Assembly (NCBI RefSeq): GCF_001904615.1
Contig: NZ_MRBY01000034.1
Location: 5,028-44,023, forward strand
DNA: 38,996 nt
Source: [Limnothrix rosea] IAM M-220
GTDB lineage: Bacteria > Cyanobacteriota > Cyanobacteriia > Cyanobacteriales > MRBY01
Direction: 5' to 3'
Every line of letters starts with the position of its first letter. Within the stretch, counting starts at the first letter, position 1. The position numbers and the translations under genes are program-made. The notes below the pieces were generated by a model that saw nothing but the letters and a program-made list of their open reading frames with translations, made no database searches and was not told the origin of the DNA. Below are positions 17,863-26,125 of the stretch, piece by piece.

Positions 17863-18324
17863 TTACAATAATCGCAGATTAAAAGGATAGCGATACATTT
17901 CGCCATTTTTTGCTTTCATCGCTGCATTAATCACTACAATGACTTGGAAGATGGCGATCGCCAGCATCAGACCAACAGCCAAGATAAAGCCAAAGCCCGT
18001 AACAAAGCTAAGTAGAACGGCGAAGAAATTACCTTCTGTTGCACCGACGATTAAAAGAAAAAAGATAAAAATACCAATCAGCACCATAAAAGCGATGCCC
18101 GCAACAACACCATAAATCGCCATTGAAATTTGAAAATTAGTAGACTCTTTGCCATGCTCATCAATGAGCTTAGACTCGTCTTTTTTGAGATACCAAATGA
18201 CCGCTGGGGCGATGATATTGAGAAATGGAATAGCACCAATCCCAATTAGCGACAATGGAATCCATGCCAAGCTCGCCGCATGACAGGCGATCGCCCAATT
18301 TTTTTCCTGTTTTACGTCCATCAT
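17863..18324 (-). CDS. DUF4870 membrane protein
   Basis: This 153-residue protein matches DUF4870 (Tic20-like small membrane proteins). It has NWAIACHAASLAWIP at the start, then FLNIIAPAVIWYLKKDES, an ESTNFQISMAIYG segment, and two C-terminal hydrophobic stretches ending AIFQVIVVINAAMKAKNG and RYPFNLRLL. Three to four transmembrane helices are expected. Function unknown. The start is ATG 18324 or the immediately following ATG at 18321. A degenerate copy of its 3' end lies 100 bp downstream inside the kptA relic. Confidence 0.82.
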   Translation of the reverse strand: MMDVKQEKNWAIACHAASLAWIPLSLIGIGAIPFLNIIAPAVIWYLKKDESKLIDEHGKESTNFQISMAIYGVVAGIAFMVLIGIFIFFLLIVGATEGNFFAVLLSFVTGFGFILAVGLMLAIAIFQVIVVINAAMKAKNGEMYRYPFNLRLL

Positions 18325-18590
18325 GGGTATTTTGCCAACTCAACTTTCCAAGTCTAGGATAAATAAAAAATCTCTCCATCCCCAATTCGGACAGAGAGAC
18401 GCAATATTATTTAGTGAATTGAACGAATTTTATGGGCTACTGCACAAGAGAGGGCGATCGCCCAAACTGAACCCCCTAATATTCCTAATATTCAATATAT
18501 TTGTGAGACGACTGAAAAACTCAAGTCCCCCCCACAAAAGAAGATTTAGGAGAGCTTATACCCCAGACAAAATTGAACAAGCTATCGTTA

Positions 18591-19766
18591 CTAAGCCGCA
18601 AACTTAATCTTGAGATAATCCTCTTCGATCTTCGCACCAGAAGGATTAAGCGCCGCTAGCGCCTGGGGCAAAACAAGATTGCGACGGTGATTACCAATGC
18701 GAATATTGAGTTCATCACCAGTCTTATTTAGCTGAATCTGCTCCTTCGGAATCCCCGGCAAATAAAGCTCAAGACTATAGCTCTGATCATGTTGGATCAT
18801 CCGCATCGTATCTTCCTTGTAATAAACTTGGGTCGGATCTTCATCCGCATAGAGAGTATGCTTCAACCGCTCCAGCGCCTCTAGGCCGCATAGCTCCTCT
18901 TGATATAACGGCACTTCCTTCACAGGTAAAGGCAAGAAATTATCATGGATTTCCTGCTTATACGTTTGTTGATTTTCCTTCCACTGCTTAAAAAACGGGT
19001 CTTCAACAGTGTCTGGAATAATCCGGTTTGCCACAACCATATCCGTCGCAACGTTATACAAACTTAAATAGGCATGGGCGCGTAAAGACTCCTTAATCAC
19101 CATCCGCTCAGGATTCGTCACCAGACGCACAGAGGTGACAGTGTTGTCCGTTAGCACCTTTTCAAGAGCTTCAATCTGCTCATAAAATTCGTAGGGCGCA
19201 TCCATCACTTCTTTATCAGGCAAAGAAAAACCCACCAAAGGCTTCCAAATAGGTTCCACAAGGGGACGTAATGCCACAGACATACCCTGAAGCGGCTTAT
19301 AAAAACGGCGCATATACCAGCCCCCAACTTCCGGCAAACTGAGGAGGCGTAGCGCTGTGCCAGTGGGGGCAGAGTCAATAATGAGAACGTCGTAAGTGCC
19401 TTCGTCATAGTGACGCTTCATGCGGACGAGGCCAAAAATTTCGTCCATACCGGGTAGGATCGCGAGTTCTTCTGCCTGCACACCATCTAAACCCCTAGCC
19501 TGTAGGACTTCAGTAATGTAGCGCTTTACCGCGCCCCAGTTTCCTTCGAGTTCGCGGAGAGCATCAAGTTCTGCTCCCCAAAGATTTTCTTTGACTTTGA
19601 TGGGATCATGACCGAGCTCTATATCAAAGCTATCGGCAAGGGAGTGAGCTGGATCGGTACTCAGAACAAGGGTTTTGTAGCCAAGCTCGGCACAGCGTAA
19701 ACCAGTGGCTGCTGCGACAGAGGTTTTACCAACACCTCCTTTTCCAGTCATTAAGATTACGCGCAT
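18591..19766 (-). CDS. ArsA-like ATPase with HSP20-like tail
   Basis: This 391-residue protein is an ArsA/GET3-family P-loop ATPase. It has the deviant Walker [10 protein letters not shown] at the N-terminus, [13 protein letters not shown] (the family's switch I region), and [14 protein letters not shown] (the family's DSAPTGHTLR site). It is a single-domain form of the sort widespread in cyanobacteria and not tied to arsenite export. From about residue 310 the chain becomes [17 protein letters not shown] and ends with EEDYLKIKF, an ArsA-type HSP20-like beta-sandwich. A targeting or chaperone role is more likely than ion pumping. The ATG at 19766 ([11 protein letters not shown]) is preferred because homologues begin there; an in-frame ATG lies five codons upstream. 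Confidence 0.85.
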   Translation of the reverse strand: MRVILMTGKGGVGKTSVAAATGLRCAELGYKTLVLSTDPAHSLADSFDIELGHDPIKVKENLWGAELDALRELEGNWGAVKRYITEVLQARGLDGVQAEELAILPGMDEIFGLVRMKRHYDEGTYDVLIIDSAPTGTALRLLSLPEVGGWYMRRFYKPLQGMSVALRPLVEPIWKPLVGFSLPDKEVMDAPYEFYEQIEALEKVLTDNTVTSVRLVTNPERMVIKESLRAHAYLSLYNVATDMVVANRIIPDTVEDPFFKQWKENQQTYKQEIHDNFLPLPVKEVPLYQEELCGLEALERLKHTLYADEDPTQVYYKEDTMRMIQHDQSYSLELYLPGIPKEQIQLNKTGDELNIRIGNHRRNLVLPQALAALNPSGAKIEEDYLKIKFAA

Positions 19767-20030
19767 AGTGCGTTTTTCCATTAGATGAGAGTTTTTTACA
19801 TTTCTTCATTAATTATCTCTTACATGCTTGACTTTGCGCTATGGGTATAGGGATAAAGAGGCTTGATTTTACTTTGATTCACCCTTGTTCTCGGTAAAGT
19901 CAGTAAAATTAACGACAGAATTCGTAACTAAGATTTCGCTGAAGTGAGATGGTTGGTGGCGAAAAGAAGGGTATTCCTGAATAGAGGGATCAGCATGAAT
20001 TTTGTCAGTGTAAGGATCAGCCAAACTTAA

Positions 20031-21479
20031 ATGAAGCGATCGCCCCTATTGCGTAAGCTTAGGTTTTTCCTGCGTCGTCTTGTTGCCGAGCAAATTGTTC
20101 TGGTTTTGACGCTGTTATTTTGTGTTGGCGCAACGCTAACCGTTGTGAGTGTATGGCAATTATCGGAGCAGTTGATCCAATCCCAAGCGCAGCAAAATGC
20201 GGCAACCTCCGTGCAAAATCTGCAAATGGCGCGCACTCTCTACAGCGACAGCGTTGTGGGTCGTATTCGAGAACAAGCAGGCATTACGGCCACCCATGAC
20301 TATCGAAATATTGCTGGAGGCATTCCGTTACCAGCGACTTATTTTATTGAGCTAGGGGAGCAAATTAGTTCAAATCAAGCGGGTGTTGGGGTGCGGTTAT
20401 ACAGTAACTATCCTTTTCCTTGGCGAAAGGAAACGGGTGGTGCGAGGGATCAGTTTGAGCGGGAGGCGATCGCCTTCCTAGAGCAACACCCTGAGCAAAC
20501 CTTTGCCAATGTTGAAACCTTTGCTAACCGTTTATCTCTACGTTATGCCGCAGCAGATGTGATGAAGCCGAGCTGCATTGCTTGCCATAATAGCCATCCA
20601 GATTCTCCGCGCAGAAATTGGCAAGTAGGCGATGTGCGAGGCGTTGTCGAAGTGATTCAGCCCCTTGATAGCTTGGTGCAAAAGACCCAGTGGAATTTAG
20701 TGGGTTTGTTGGGTTTATTGTTAACGCTATTTATTTTGGGTTTATCGGGATTGGTGATTGCCATTCGTCGCCTCAACAATATTTCTCAAAATTTAGAGCT
20801 AGAAGTGATTGAGCGTACCGCTGATCTTGTTAATGCCAACCAAGAACTGCTTTTTGAACAGGAAAAATCCAATAGTTTATTACTCAATATTTTGCCGCCA
20901 AAAATTGCGCGACAGCTAAAGGACGGTAGTAAACCCGTTGCTGATGGTTTTGGTAATGTCACTATTTTATTCGCCGATATTGTGGGGTTTACTAAGTTAT
21001 CGGAAAGCTATCCACCGCGCGAATTAGTTGATTTATTAAATGAAATTTTTTCTGCTTTTGATAATCTCTGTGAAAGTCTGCGTCTAGAGAAAATTAAAAC
21101 CATTGGTGATGCCTATATGGTTGCGGCTGGCCTACCAGAACCCCGCGAAGACCATGCCGCGGCGATCGCCGAAATGGCATTAGCAATGCAACGAGAATTA
21201 ATGAAAATTAATGTCGCCAAAAACATCAATATTACGTTGCGTATCGGGATTAATAGCGGCCCCGTTGTCGCAGGTGTGATTGGTAAGAAAAAGTTCATCT
21301 ATGACCTTTGGGGCGATGCCGTCAATACAGCAAGTCGCATGGAATCCCACGGGCTACCCGGACAAATTCAAGTCACAGAATCAACCTACGAACTCCTAAA
21401 AAATCAATATCACTTTGAACCAAGAGGTGCGATTGAAATTAAAGGAAAAGGAAAAATGCAGACCTATTTTCTTCAATAA
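20031..21479 (+). CDS. Adenylate cyclase with haem-binding Tll0287-like sensor
   Basis: This 482-residue protein has a membrane segment at about 19-41, an outside sensor domain to about 215, a second segment at about 222-246, a short linker helix, then a class III nucleotide cyclase domain (about 303-480). The sensor contains CIACH at 182-186, the c-type haem motif of the DUF3365/Tll0287-like family. The cyclase keeps the two metal-binding Asp residues (D316 in FADIVGF, D360 in IGDAYM). The base-selecting residues are K356 in KIKTIGD and D425 in YDLWGD, the pair that specifies ATP over GTP. It should make cAMP in response to a redox, light or gas signal sensed by haem. Start ATG at 20031. Confidence 0.9.
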   Translation: MKRSPLLRKLRFFLRRLVAEQIVLVLTLLFCVGATLTVVSVWQLSEQLIQSQAQQNAATSVQNLQMARTLYSDSVVGRIREQAGITATHDYRNIAGGIPLPATYFIELGEQISSNQAGVGVRLYSNYPFPWRKETGGARDQFEREAIAFLEQHPEQTFANVETFANRLSLRYAAADVMKPSCIACHNSHPDSPRRNWQVGDVRGVVEVIQPLDSLVQKTQWNLVGLLGLLLTLFILGLSGLVIAIRRLNNISQNLELEVIERTADLVNANQELLFEQEKSNSLLLNILPPKIARQLKDGSKPVADGFGNVTILFADIVGFTKLSESYPPRELVDLLNEIFSAFDNLCESLRLEKIKTIGDAYMVAAGLPEPREDHAAAIAEMALAMQRELMKINVAKNINITLRIGINSGPVVAGVIGKKKFIYDLWGDAVNTASRMESHGLPGQIQVTESTYELLKNQYHFEPRGAIEIKGKGKMQTYFLQ

Positions 21480-21520
21480 TCTTTTGATCTGTTAATCAAC
21501 AGCGGCAGCGAGGACATTTT

Positions 21521-21667
21521 GTGGAAGAAGATATTGCCCTTGAGGAAAGTCGTCGAAAGACTTTGTTCGATAGTGGCGGAAATTTATCATCTTACACCGA
21601 TGAGAGTTGGCCTCCCAAGCATGGCGCGGCGATCGCCCCCGTGGTTGAGCCAGACCAAACACTCTAA
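21521..21667 (+). CDS. Possible small protein or gene fragment (48 aa)
   Basis: Not recognised. A GTG at 21521 follows a GAGG ribosome-binding site at seven bases' spacing. The 48-codon frame encodes an acidic N-terminal helix (EEDIALEESRRKTLFD) then a Gly/Ser/Tyr stretch and a Pro-containing tail ending VVEPDQTL. The composition looks like real protein, unlike an overlapping longer frame (21519-21887) that is rich in Arg, Pro and Trp and begins with TTG. It lies 41 bp after the cyclase stop. It could be a small gene or the surviving tail of a lost gene. The remaining gap to 21956 holds two HIP1 sites and the peroxiredoxin promoter. Confidence 0.35.
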   Translation: MEEDIALEESRRKTLFDSGGNLSSYTDESWPPKHGAAIAPVVEPDQTL

Positions 21668-21956
21668 GATCCGTATTTTTCCAACCTCCATAGCCCAGGC
21701 TAGCAAGATTAGTACAAAGGCCTTGGAATTCAAAAATCGGAGATTTTCAAAAGGTTTGACTTACTTCGCTAAAATTTCACACATCCCTAACTTTGCCCTT
21801 CTAAACCCATGGGCTTTGACTCTATTTTTCACGGCGATCGCCGCAGCCTTGCCAATCCCAACCAAATTATTCTTGACTTATTCCTAAATAAGAATTATTC
21901 TAGCCTTTGGAAAGTAGCAAACTTTCGACTGTTATCAAACCATTAACGAGGTCAAC

Positions 21957-22520
21957 ATGGCTAAGGTACCCGACGTAGTTTTTAAAACCCGCGTACGCGA
22001 CGAATCAGTAGGCGGACCAAACCCTTACCGCTGGGAAGACAAAACTACTGCTGACATTTTTGGCGGCAAAAAAGTTGTTATTTTCTCCCTTCCCGGTGCT
22101 TTTACACCCACCTGCTCCTCCAACCACCTTCCCCGTTACGAAGAGCTCTATAGCGAATTTGCAGCCCAAGGCGTTGACGAAATTATTTGTATCTCCGTAA
22201 ACGATGCCTTCGTGATGTTCAAGTGGGGCAAAGAAATCGGCGCTGACAAAGTCTTCCTGCTCCCCGACGGTAACGGTGAGTTCACTCGTAAAATGGGTAT
22301 GCTTGTCGACAAATCTAACCTCGGCTTCGGTATGCGCTCTTGGCGTTATTCCATGCTCGTCAACGACGGCGAAATCGAGAAAATGTTTGTTGAGCCAGAC
22401 TTCGCTGACAACTGCCCCACAGATCCTTTCGAGGTTTCTGATGCAGATACAATGCTTGCCTATATTAAAGGCGAGTCCGCTCCCGGCGTTTCTGACCCCG
22501 TCAAAGAATTTGTTGGCTAG
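21957..22520 (+). CDS. Type II peroxiredoxin (Prx5-like)
   Basis: This 187-residue thiol peroxidase reduces hydrogen peroxide and organic hydroperoxides. The peroxidatic cysteine is C53 in [14 protein letters not shown], the Prx5/PrxII active site. A second region [14 protein letters not shown] holds the conserved Arg. Another Cys in [10 protein letters not shown] near residue 150 could be a resolving residue, as in other PrxII proteins. Length and motifs fit the essential cyanobacterial PrxII group. The protein has no signal peptide and is cytosolic. A GAGG site precedes the ATG at 21957. The gene has no HIP1 site inside it. It ends at a hairpin terminator, and a disulfide reductase-like flavoprotein gene follows. 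Confidence 0.93.
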   Translation: MAKVPDVVFKTRVRDESVGGPNPYRWEDKTTADIFGGKKVVIFSLPGAFTPTCSSNHLPRYEELYSEFAAQGVDEIICISVNDAFVMFKWGKEIGADKVFLLPDGNGEFTRKMGMLVDKSNLGFGMRSWRYSMLVNDGEIEKMFVEPDFADNCPTDPFEVSDADTMLAYIKGESAPGVSDPVKEFVG

Positions 22521-22562
22521 TTTTCCACACTAACAGCCATTGATGAAATGTTACTAGACTAG

Positions 22563-22596
22563 AAGCAGGGGCTGCACAAAGGCTTCCTGCTTTTTT
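22563..22596 (+). terminator. Rho-independent terminator after peroxiredoxin
   Basis: AAGCAGG at 22563-22569 and CCTGCTT at 22586-22592 form a stem around a 16-base loop, followed by a T run to 22596. It stands 42 bp after the peroxiredoxin stop and separates it from the next gene. Confidence 0.7.
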
Positions 22597-22691
22597 GTCC
22601 ATATCGATTGAGTTTGGTTTAGGCTTATTGGTGTTGATGCAGCACTCGATTATTTAGTTATTTTTGTTTATTTCGTGGGGGAATATAGACG

Positions 22692-23684
22692 ATGAAGCTC
22701 TCCAGTAAAAATCTCGAATCACGTCTAGATACGATTTATGACGCAATTGTCGTCGGTGGCGGTATGGGAGGTTTATCGGCGGCTATTTATCTCGCGCGAT
22801 ACGGTTTGAAGTGTCTCATCGTTGAAAAGGGGCGTGGGCGATCGCTGTGGATGCAAGAAGTCCGAAATTACGTTGGGTTAGATCCAGAAACCCCCGGTCG
22901 CGATGTGCTAAATCAAAGTACCAAACAAGCGATTGAATGGGGGGCAGACCACCTCAGAGCCTACGTGGAAGACGTTACCGATGAAGGTGAAACCTTTGCC
23001 GTTAAAGTAAAAGTTGGTCGCAAAGATAGTACCTACTACACCTTTCGCAGTAAATATGTAGTAGCAGCATCGGGCATTATGGACAATCTGCCTAAAACTG
23101 ACGACATGCAAAATGTCTATGACTACGCAGGCTATACGCTCCATGTCTGCATGATCTGCGATGGCTATGACATGTGGGATCAAAAGGCGGTTGTCATCGC
23201 TGGCACAGAGGGTCAAATCAATGCAGCCTTTGTTTTAAATTGGTTTACGCCTTATCTTTCTGTTTTGACCCATGGTCTTGTGGATGTGAGTGACGAAATG
23301 AAGGCAAAGCTTGCTGACTATGGCTACCCACTATATGAGCAAAAGATCGTTAAATTCCACGGTGAAAATCACAAAATGAGTGGTGTGGAGCTTGAAGACG
23401 GCACTATTGTCGAAGCAACGACTGGCCTCATTAATATGGGATCTATTTATCACAACCACTATCTCAAAGGCATTGAAGGCTTAGAGTGGAATGGCGAAAA
23501 TCTTGTCACTAATGATATGTGTCAAACCAGCCATGAACGTATCTTTGCTTTGGGGGATCTCAAGCAGGGTTTAAATCAGGTGTCTGTGGCCGTTTCTGAT
23601 GGGACTTTAGCTGCTACCCAGATTTGGCGCAATATCCGTCGTGCGGCAGCGCCTCGTAAGTGGGAAGAAAATATTTCTGCTTAG
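22692..23684 (+). CDS. Thioredoxin reductase-like flavoprotein, DDOR-type
   Basis: This 330-residue protein has the two-domain fold of low-molecular-weight thioredoxin reductases. It has an FAD motif GGGMGGLSAA at about 21-31, a redox CxxC (C153-M-I-C156, followed by DGYD) and a C-terminal FAD site ALGDLKQG (about 286-293). The NADPH motifs do not fit: GGGDSA is replaced by AGTEGQINAA, and the basic HRR motif by SVLTHG. This matches the cyanobacterial diflavin-linked disulfide oxidoreductases (DDOR), which lack NADPH binding and are thought to take electrons elsewhere. The family assignment rests on those replacements. Its neighbour, a peroxiredoxin, is a natural but unproven client. Start ATG at 22692. 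Confidence 0.8.
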   Translation: MKLSSKNLESRLDTIYDAIVVGGGMGGLSAAIYLARYGLKCLIVEKGRGRSLWMQEVRNYVGLDPETPGRDVLNQSTKQAIEWGADHLRAYVEDVTDEGETFAVKVKVGRKDSTYYTFRSKYVVAASGIMDNLPKTDDMQNVYDYAGYTLHVCMICDGYDMWDQKAVVIAGTEGQINAAFVLNWFTPYLSVLTHGLVDVSDEMKAKLADYGYPLYEQKIVKFHGENHKMSGVELEDGTIVEATTGLINMGSIYHNHYLKGIEGLEWNGENLVTNDMCQTSHERIFALGDLKQGLNQVSVAVSDGTLAATQIWRNIRRAAAPRKWEENISA

Positions 23685-23754
23685 ATTAGATTCGAAGGGT
23701 TTAGTTAGAGGTTTGGGGCGATGCTCTCTCTGACTATTTTTGGTGATATTAAGT

Positions 23755-23785
23755 AAACCTTTCCCCGGCTGGGAGAGGTTTTTTT
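23755..23785 (+). terminator. Rho-independent terminator after DDOR-like gene
   Basis: AAACCTTTCCC pairs with GGGAGAGGTTT (one G-U pair), with a four-to-five-base loop, followed by a T run. It lies 70 bp past the flavoprotein stop. The rest of the gap to 24043 contains one HIP1-like site and no recognisable gene. Confidence 0.8.
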
Positions 23786-24043
23786 GTGATGACAAAATTT
23801 TGTGGTGACGCAGGGGATTTTGGAGAGGACGATCGCCGCGGAGCTGAGGGGAAGACCTAAAATTTGGCATTAAAAAGCCCCAAAAACCTAAATAATAGAG
23901 ACATTGGGACTTGAGCAACAATTTCTTTCTCATTGGTAAATTTATCGGATTTCCCTAAGATTCACCACGGTGATAATACGTATAAATGAATTACAAAATG
24001 ATCATAGACTGATGTTTATCCAAATGATTGGAGTTTTTAGGTC

Positions 24044-24517
24044 TTAAATGAGGGTGTTTAAAAAGCTGTCATCTAGCTCGTAGCCTAACATCTGGGCGAT
24101 CGCCTTAACGCGAGACTGGGGCTGAATCCCCAATTGGGGTAGAGAGTTGCTTAGGGCAAAAACTTTACTCATTACAAAAATTTCGAGGGCTTCGGGATTA
24201 AATTGGATACCTTCGGTGCGATGAAACTGGTGGGGAACTAACATCGCGGTATAACGGGCGAGTTCTCCGGCTTTCCAGTCGAGCAAAAATAAAAACCAGG
24301 GAAATAGGGCATCGAGGCGCACAAACCACAGACGTATTTCTGGAATTTCTGAGAGTTCGCGGGGGTCATTTTCGTCTAGGGGAAAGTCGATAAGTAGGCG
24401 ATACTTTTGTTCAGAATCGGCCAGTTGCTCCTCGACTAAAATTGATTGCACTAGGGTTTGAATGGGCTCAAGGTTGAGGGCGAGGATATCTTTTTGGGGG
24501 ATTCTAATGTCTGCCAT
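24044..24517 (-). CDS. CRR6-like (DUF1817) NDH-1 assembly protein
   Basis: This 157-residue soluble protein resembles the Chlororespiratory Reduction 6 family (DUF1817), which in plants and cyanobacteria helps mature the NdhI subunit of the photosynthetic NDH-1 complex. Signature stretches are MADIRIPQKDILALNLEPI at the start, LWFVRLDALFPWFLFLLDWK and ELARYTAMLVPHQFHR in the middle. Its 5' end overlaps the ABC ATPase gene by 14 bases, so it is the third gene of the fur operon. The ATG at 24517 is preferred over a TTG at 24532. NdhI carries 4Fe-4S clusters, so its presence beside iron genes is plausible. The family call is by pattern, not search. Confidence 0.7.
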   Translation of the reverse strand: MADIRIPQKDILALNLEPIQTLVQSILVEEQLADSEQKYRLLIDFPLDENDPRELSEIPEIRLWFVRLDALFPWFLFLLDWKAGELARYTAMLVPHQFHRTEGIQFNPEALEIFVMSKVFALSNSLPQLGIQPQSRVKAIAQMLGYELDDSFLNTLI

Positions 24518-25529
24518 GTCCGCTTTGGTCAACAGTGTTCATATTGTACGCTTGGAGATGGGTGCTTAGCTCACCGAGGCTCTGAAATTTTAGGGGGCGA
24601 TCGCCGCAGTTCAGGATCCACAAGTCAGGATTGCTACGCACTTCGAGCACTAAATCCGTTGCTTCTGTCGTGATTTCGTAGCCTAATCTGGTCAAGGCTC
24701 TAGCTGTCCAAGTGGTGACTAATCCTTCACCCTGGAGCTGAATGGGCGATCGCCGCTGATAATTCAATTGAAACTGCCCACTGACTCGGTCAAATTCAAA
24801 CCGATCACTGCCAAAAGTGGCACCAAGAGCACCCTGTAAAACCAACTCTTCCGGTGTGCCCATCACCAGATCCCTCGAGGCCGTAACCAGCCACAGCTGA
24901 TCGGCACTACGCAGAGCTAAATCTAGATCATGGGTCGACATCAAAACAGATCTATTTTCTGTATGGGCAAGGGAACGCAATAGTTGCATCACTTCCACTC
25001 GTCGTGGCAAATCTAAATAGGCCGTGGGCTCATCCAAAATCATTAATTCTGTCTGTTGGGCTAGGGCGCGGGCAATCATCGCCTTTTGCCGTTCCCCATC
25101 ACTGATCTGGGTAATCGATTTTTGTCGAAGTTCCGTTAAACCCACGGCGGCGATCGCCCGTCGCACAATATCACGATCCCCTGCCCCTAAACGCCCCTGC
25201 CAGTCCGTGTAGGGATGCCGTCCTAAACTCACCAACTCCTCAACCGACAACCAATCCAACTCAAGGCGATCCGTCAGTACCATACTTAGGTGCTTTGCCC
25301 GCTGCTCCGGTGGCAGTTGATGGAGATTTTGTTCCCGAAAAAAAACCCTGCCAGCTAAAGGCTTTTGTAATCCCGCGAGGGTTTTGAGCAAGGTTGACTT
25401 GCCCGCACCATTCGCACCGATCAAACAGACAAAGGCCTTTGATCGTAGACATAGAGATAAAGACCCAAACAGTAAACGCTGACCGTAACCAACCGTTAAA
25501 TTTTTAGTAATGAGCAGTGGCACTCCCAC
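24504..25529 (-). CDS. Iron/siderophore ABC transporter ATPase
   Basis: This 341-residue ATPase is of the FecE/FepC/BtuD type. Walker A GANGAGKST is near residue 38, signature ISDGERQKAMIARALAQQ at about 140, Walker B LMILDEPTAYLD at about 160, and the H-loop in STHDLDLA. Beyond the normal 250 residues it has an extra domain of about 90 residues with QLQGEGLVTTWTARALTRLG. That domain is unusual but not unique in cyanobacteria. The start is a GTG at 25529 sharing one base with the fur stop (TAGTG), so translation is coupled. No permease or binding protein is seen here, so they must be encoded elsewhere. Iron uptake is inferred from the fur linkage. Confidence 0.85.
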   Translation of the reverse strand: MGVPLLITKNLTVGYGQRLLFGSLSLCLRSKAFVCLIGANGAGKSTLLKTLAGLQKPLAGRVFFREQNLHQLPPEQRAKHLSMVLTDRLELDWLSVEELVSLGRHPYTDWQGRLGAGDRDIVRRAIAAVGLTELRQKSITQISDGERQKAMIARALAQQTELMILDEPTAYLDLPRRVEVMQLLRSLAHTENRSVLMSTHDLDLALRSADQLWLVTASRDLVMGTPEELVLQGALGATFGSDRFEFDRVSGQFQLNYQRRSPIQLQGEGLVTTWTARALTRLGYEITTEATDLVLEVRSNPDLWILNCGDRPLKFQSLGELSTHLQAYNMNTVDQSGHGRH

Positions 25530-26038
25530 TACAAGCTATCCTGTGCCTTAACCCTTGAACAAACCCAATCGTGGGGCAAGGCCGAAGGCCAACCCATCAG
25601 TCGCGCTTCTGGACAAATGGTGGTGATCGTTAACTGACAATCAATGAGCTCAAAGCCCTGTTGCTGACATTGTTCAATGCTGTGCTTATTAATCGAAACA
25701 TCTTCAAATTCTAAAGTCTTATTACATTGCACACAGACGAGGTGATGGTGATGTTCTTGGGACTGATTAAGTTCGTAGTGTTTGTGACCTTCAGCCAACT
25801 CTAGCTCCCGCAAAATGCCCATACGAGTCATGAGTTTGACGCTACGGTACACCGTCGACAGGCTGATTTTTTCGCCTTGCTCCAAAAGCTTCATATGCAA
25901 ATCCTCTGCACTGAGGTGATGGCCTTGGGTCAAGTGCAAAAATGTATTAAGGATTTTTTCCCGTTGGGGGGTGAGCCGCCATCCTTTAGCATTTAGCTCA
26001 GCTTTTAGCGCACTAACATCGTAGGAAGGTACAAGCAT
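25529..26038 (-). CDS. fur: Fur-family metalloregulator
   Basis: This 169-residue regulator has a winged helix (LKAELNAKGWRLTPQREKIL to the SLSTVYRSVKLM recognition helix at about 60-71) and a metal-binding core with EGHKHYE and HHHHLVCVQCNK (CVQC near residue 101). A later CPEA stands where many FurA proteins have a second CxxC, so only one CxxC remains. It is closest in pattern to cyanobacterial FurA/Fur. It is expected to repress iron-uptake genes under iron sufficiency. The ABC ATPase and CRR6-like genes are cotranscribed with it. The start ATG at 26038 is followed upstream by two Fur-box-like sites. PerR-like or Zur-like roles cannot be excluded. Confidence 0.85.
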   Translation of the reverse strand: MLVPSYDVSALKAELNAKGWRLTPQREKILNTFLHLTQGHHLSAEDLHMKLLEQGEKISLSTVYRSVKLMTRMGILRELELAEGHKHYELNQSQEHHHHLVCVQCNKTLEFEDVSINKHSIEQCQQQGFELIDCQLTITTICPEARLMGWPSALPHDWVCSRVKAQDSL

Positions 26039-26062
26039 AGATTTTCAACAAGTTCTGCTTAT

Positions 26063-26125
26063 TGACAATGATACTCGCAGATATTTATTTTGGCAATAAA
26101 CTGCCCTTATTGAGAATCATTCCTT
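26063..26125. promoter_or_regulatory. Two Fur-box-like operators
   Basis: Two sites upstream of fur resemble the consensus GATAATGATAATCATTATC. One is TGACAATGATACTC at 26063-26076. The other is TGAGAATCATTCC from 26111, close to a TGATAAT-N-ATTATCA half-site pair. They sit 25-87 bp from the start codon, where they could mediate autorepression. No direct match to a known promoter is claimed. Confidence 0.5.

Noticed and set aside
21519-21887. 122-codon frame between cyclase and peroxiredoxin
   Set aside because: It starts with TTG, has Arg/Pro/Lys-heavy composition, includes HIP1 sites in a non-coding-like manner, and conflicts with the better-supported 48-codon frame.
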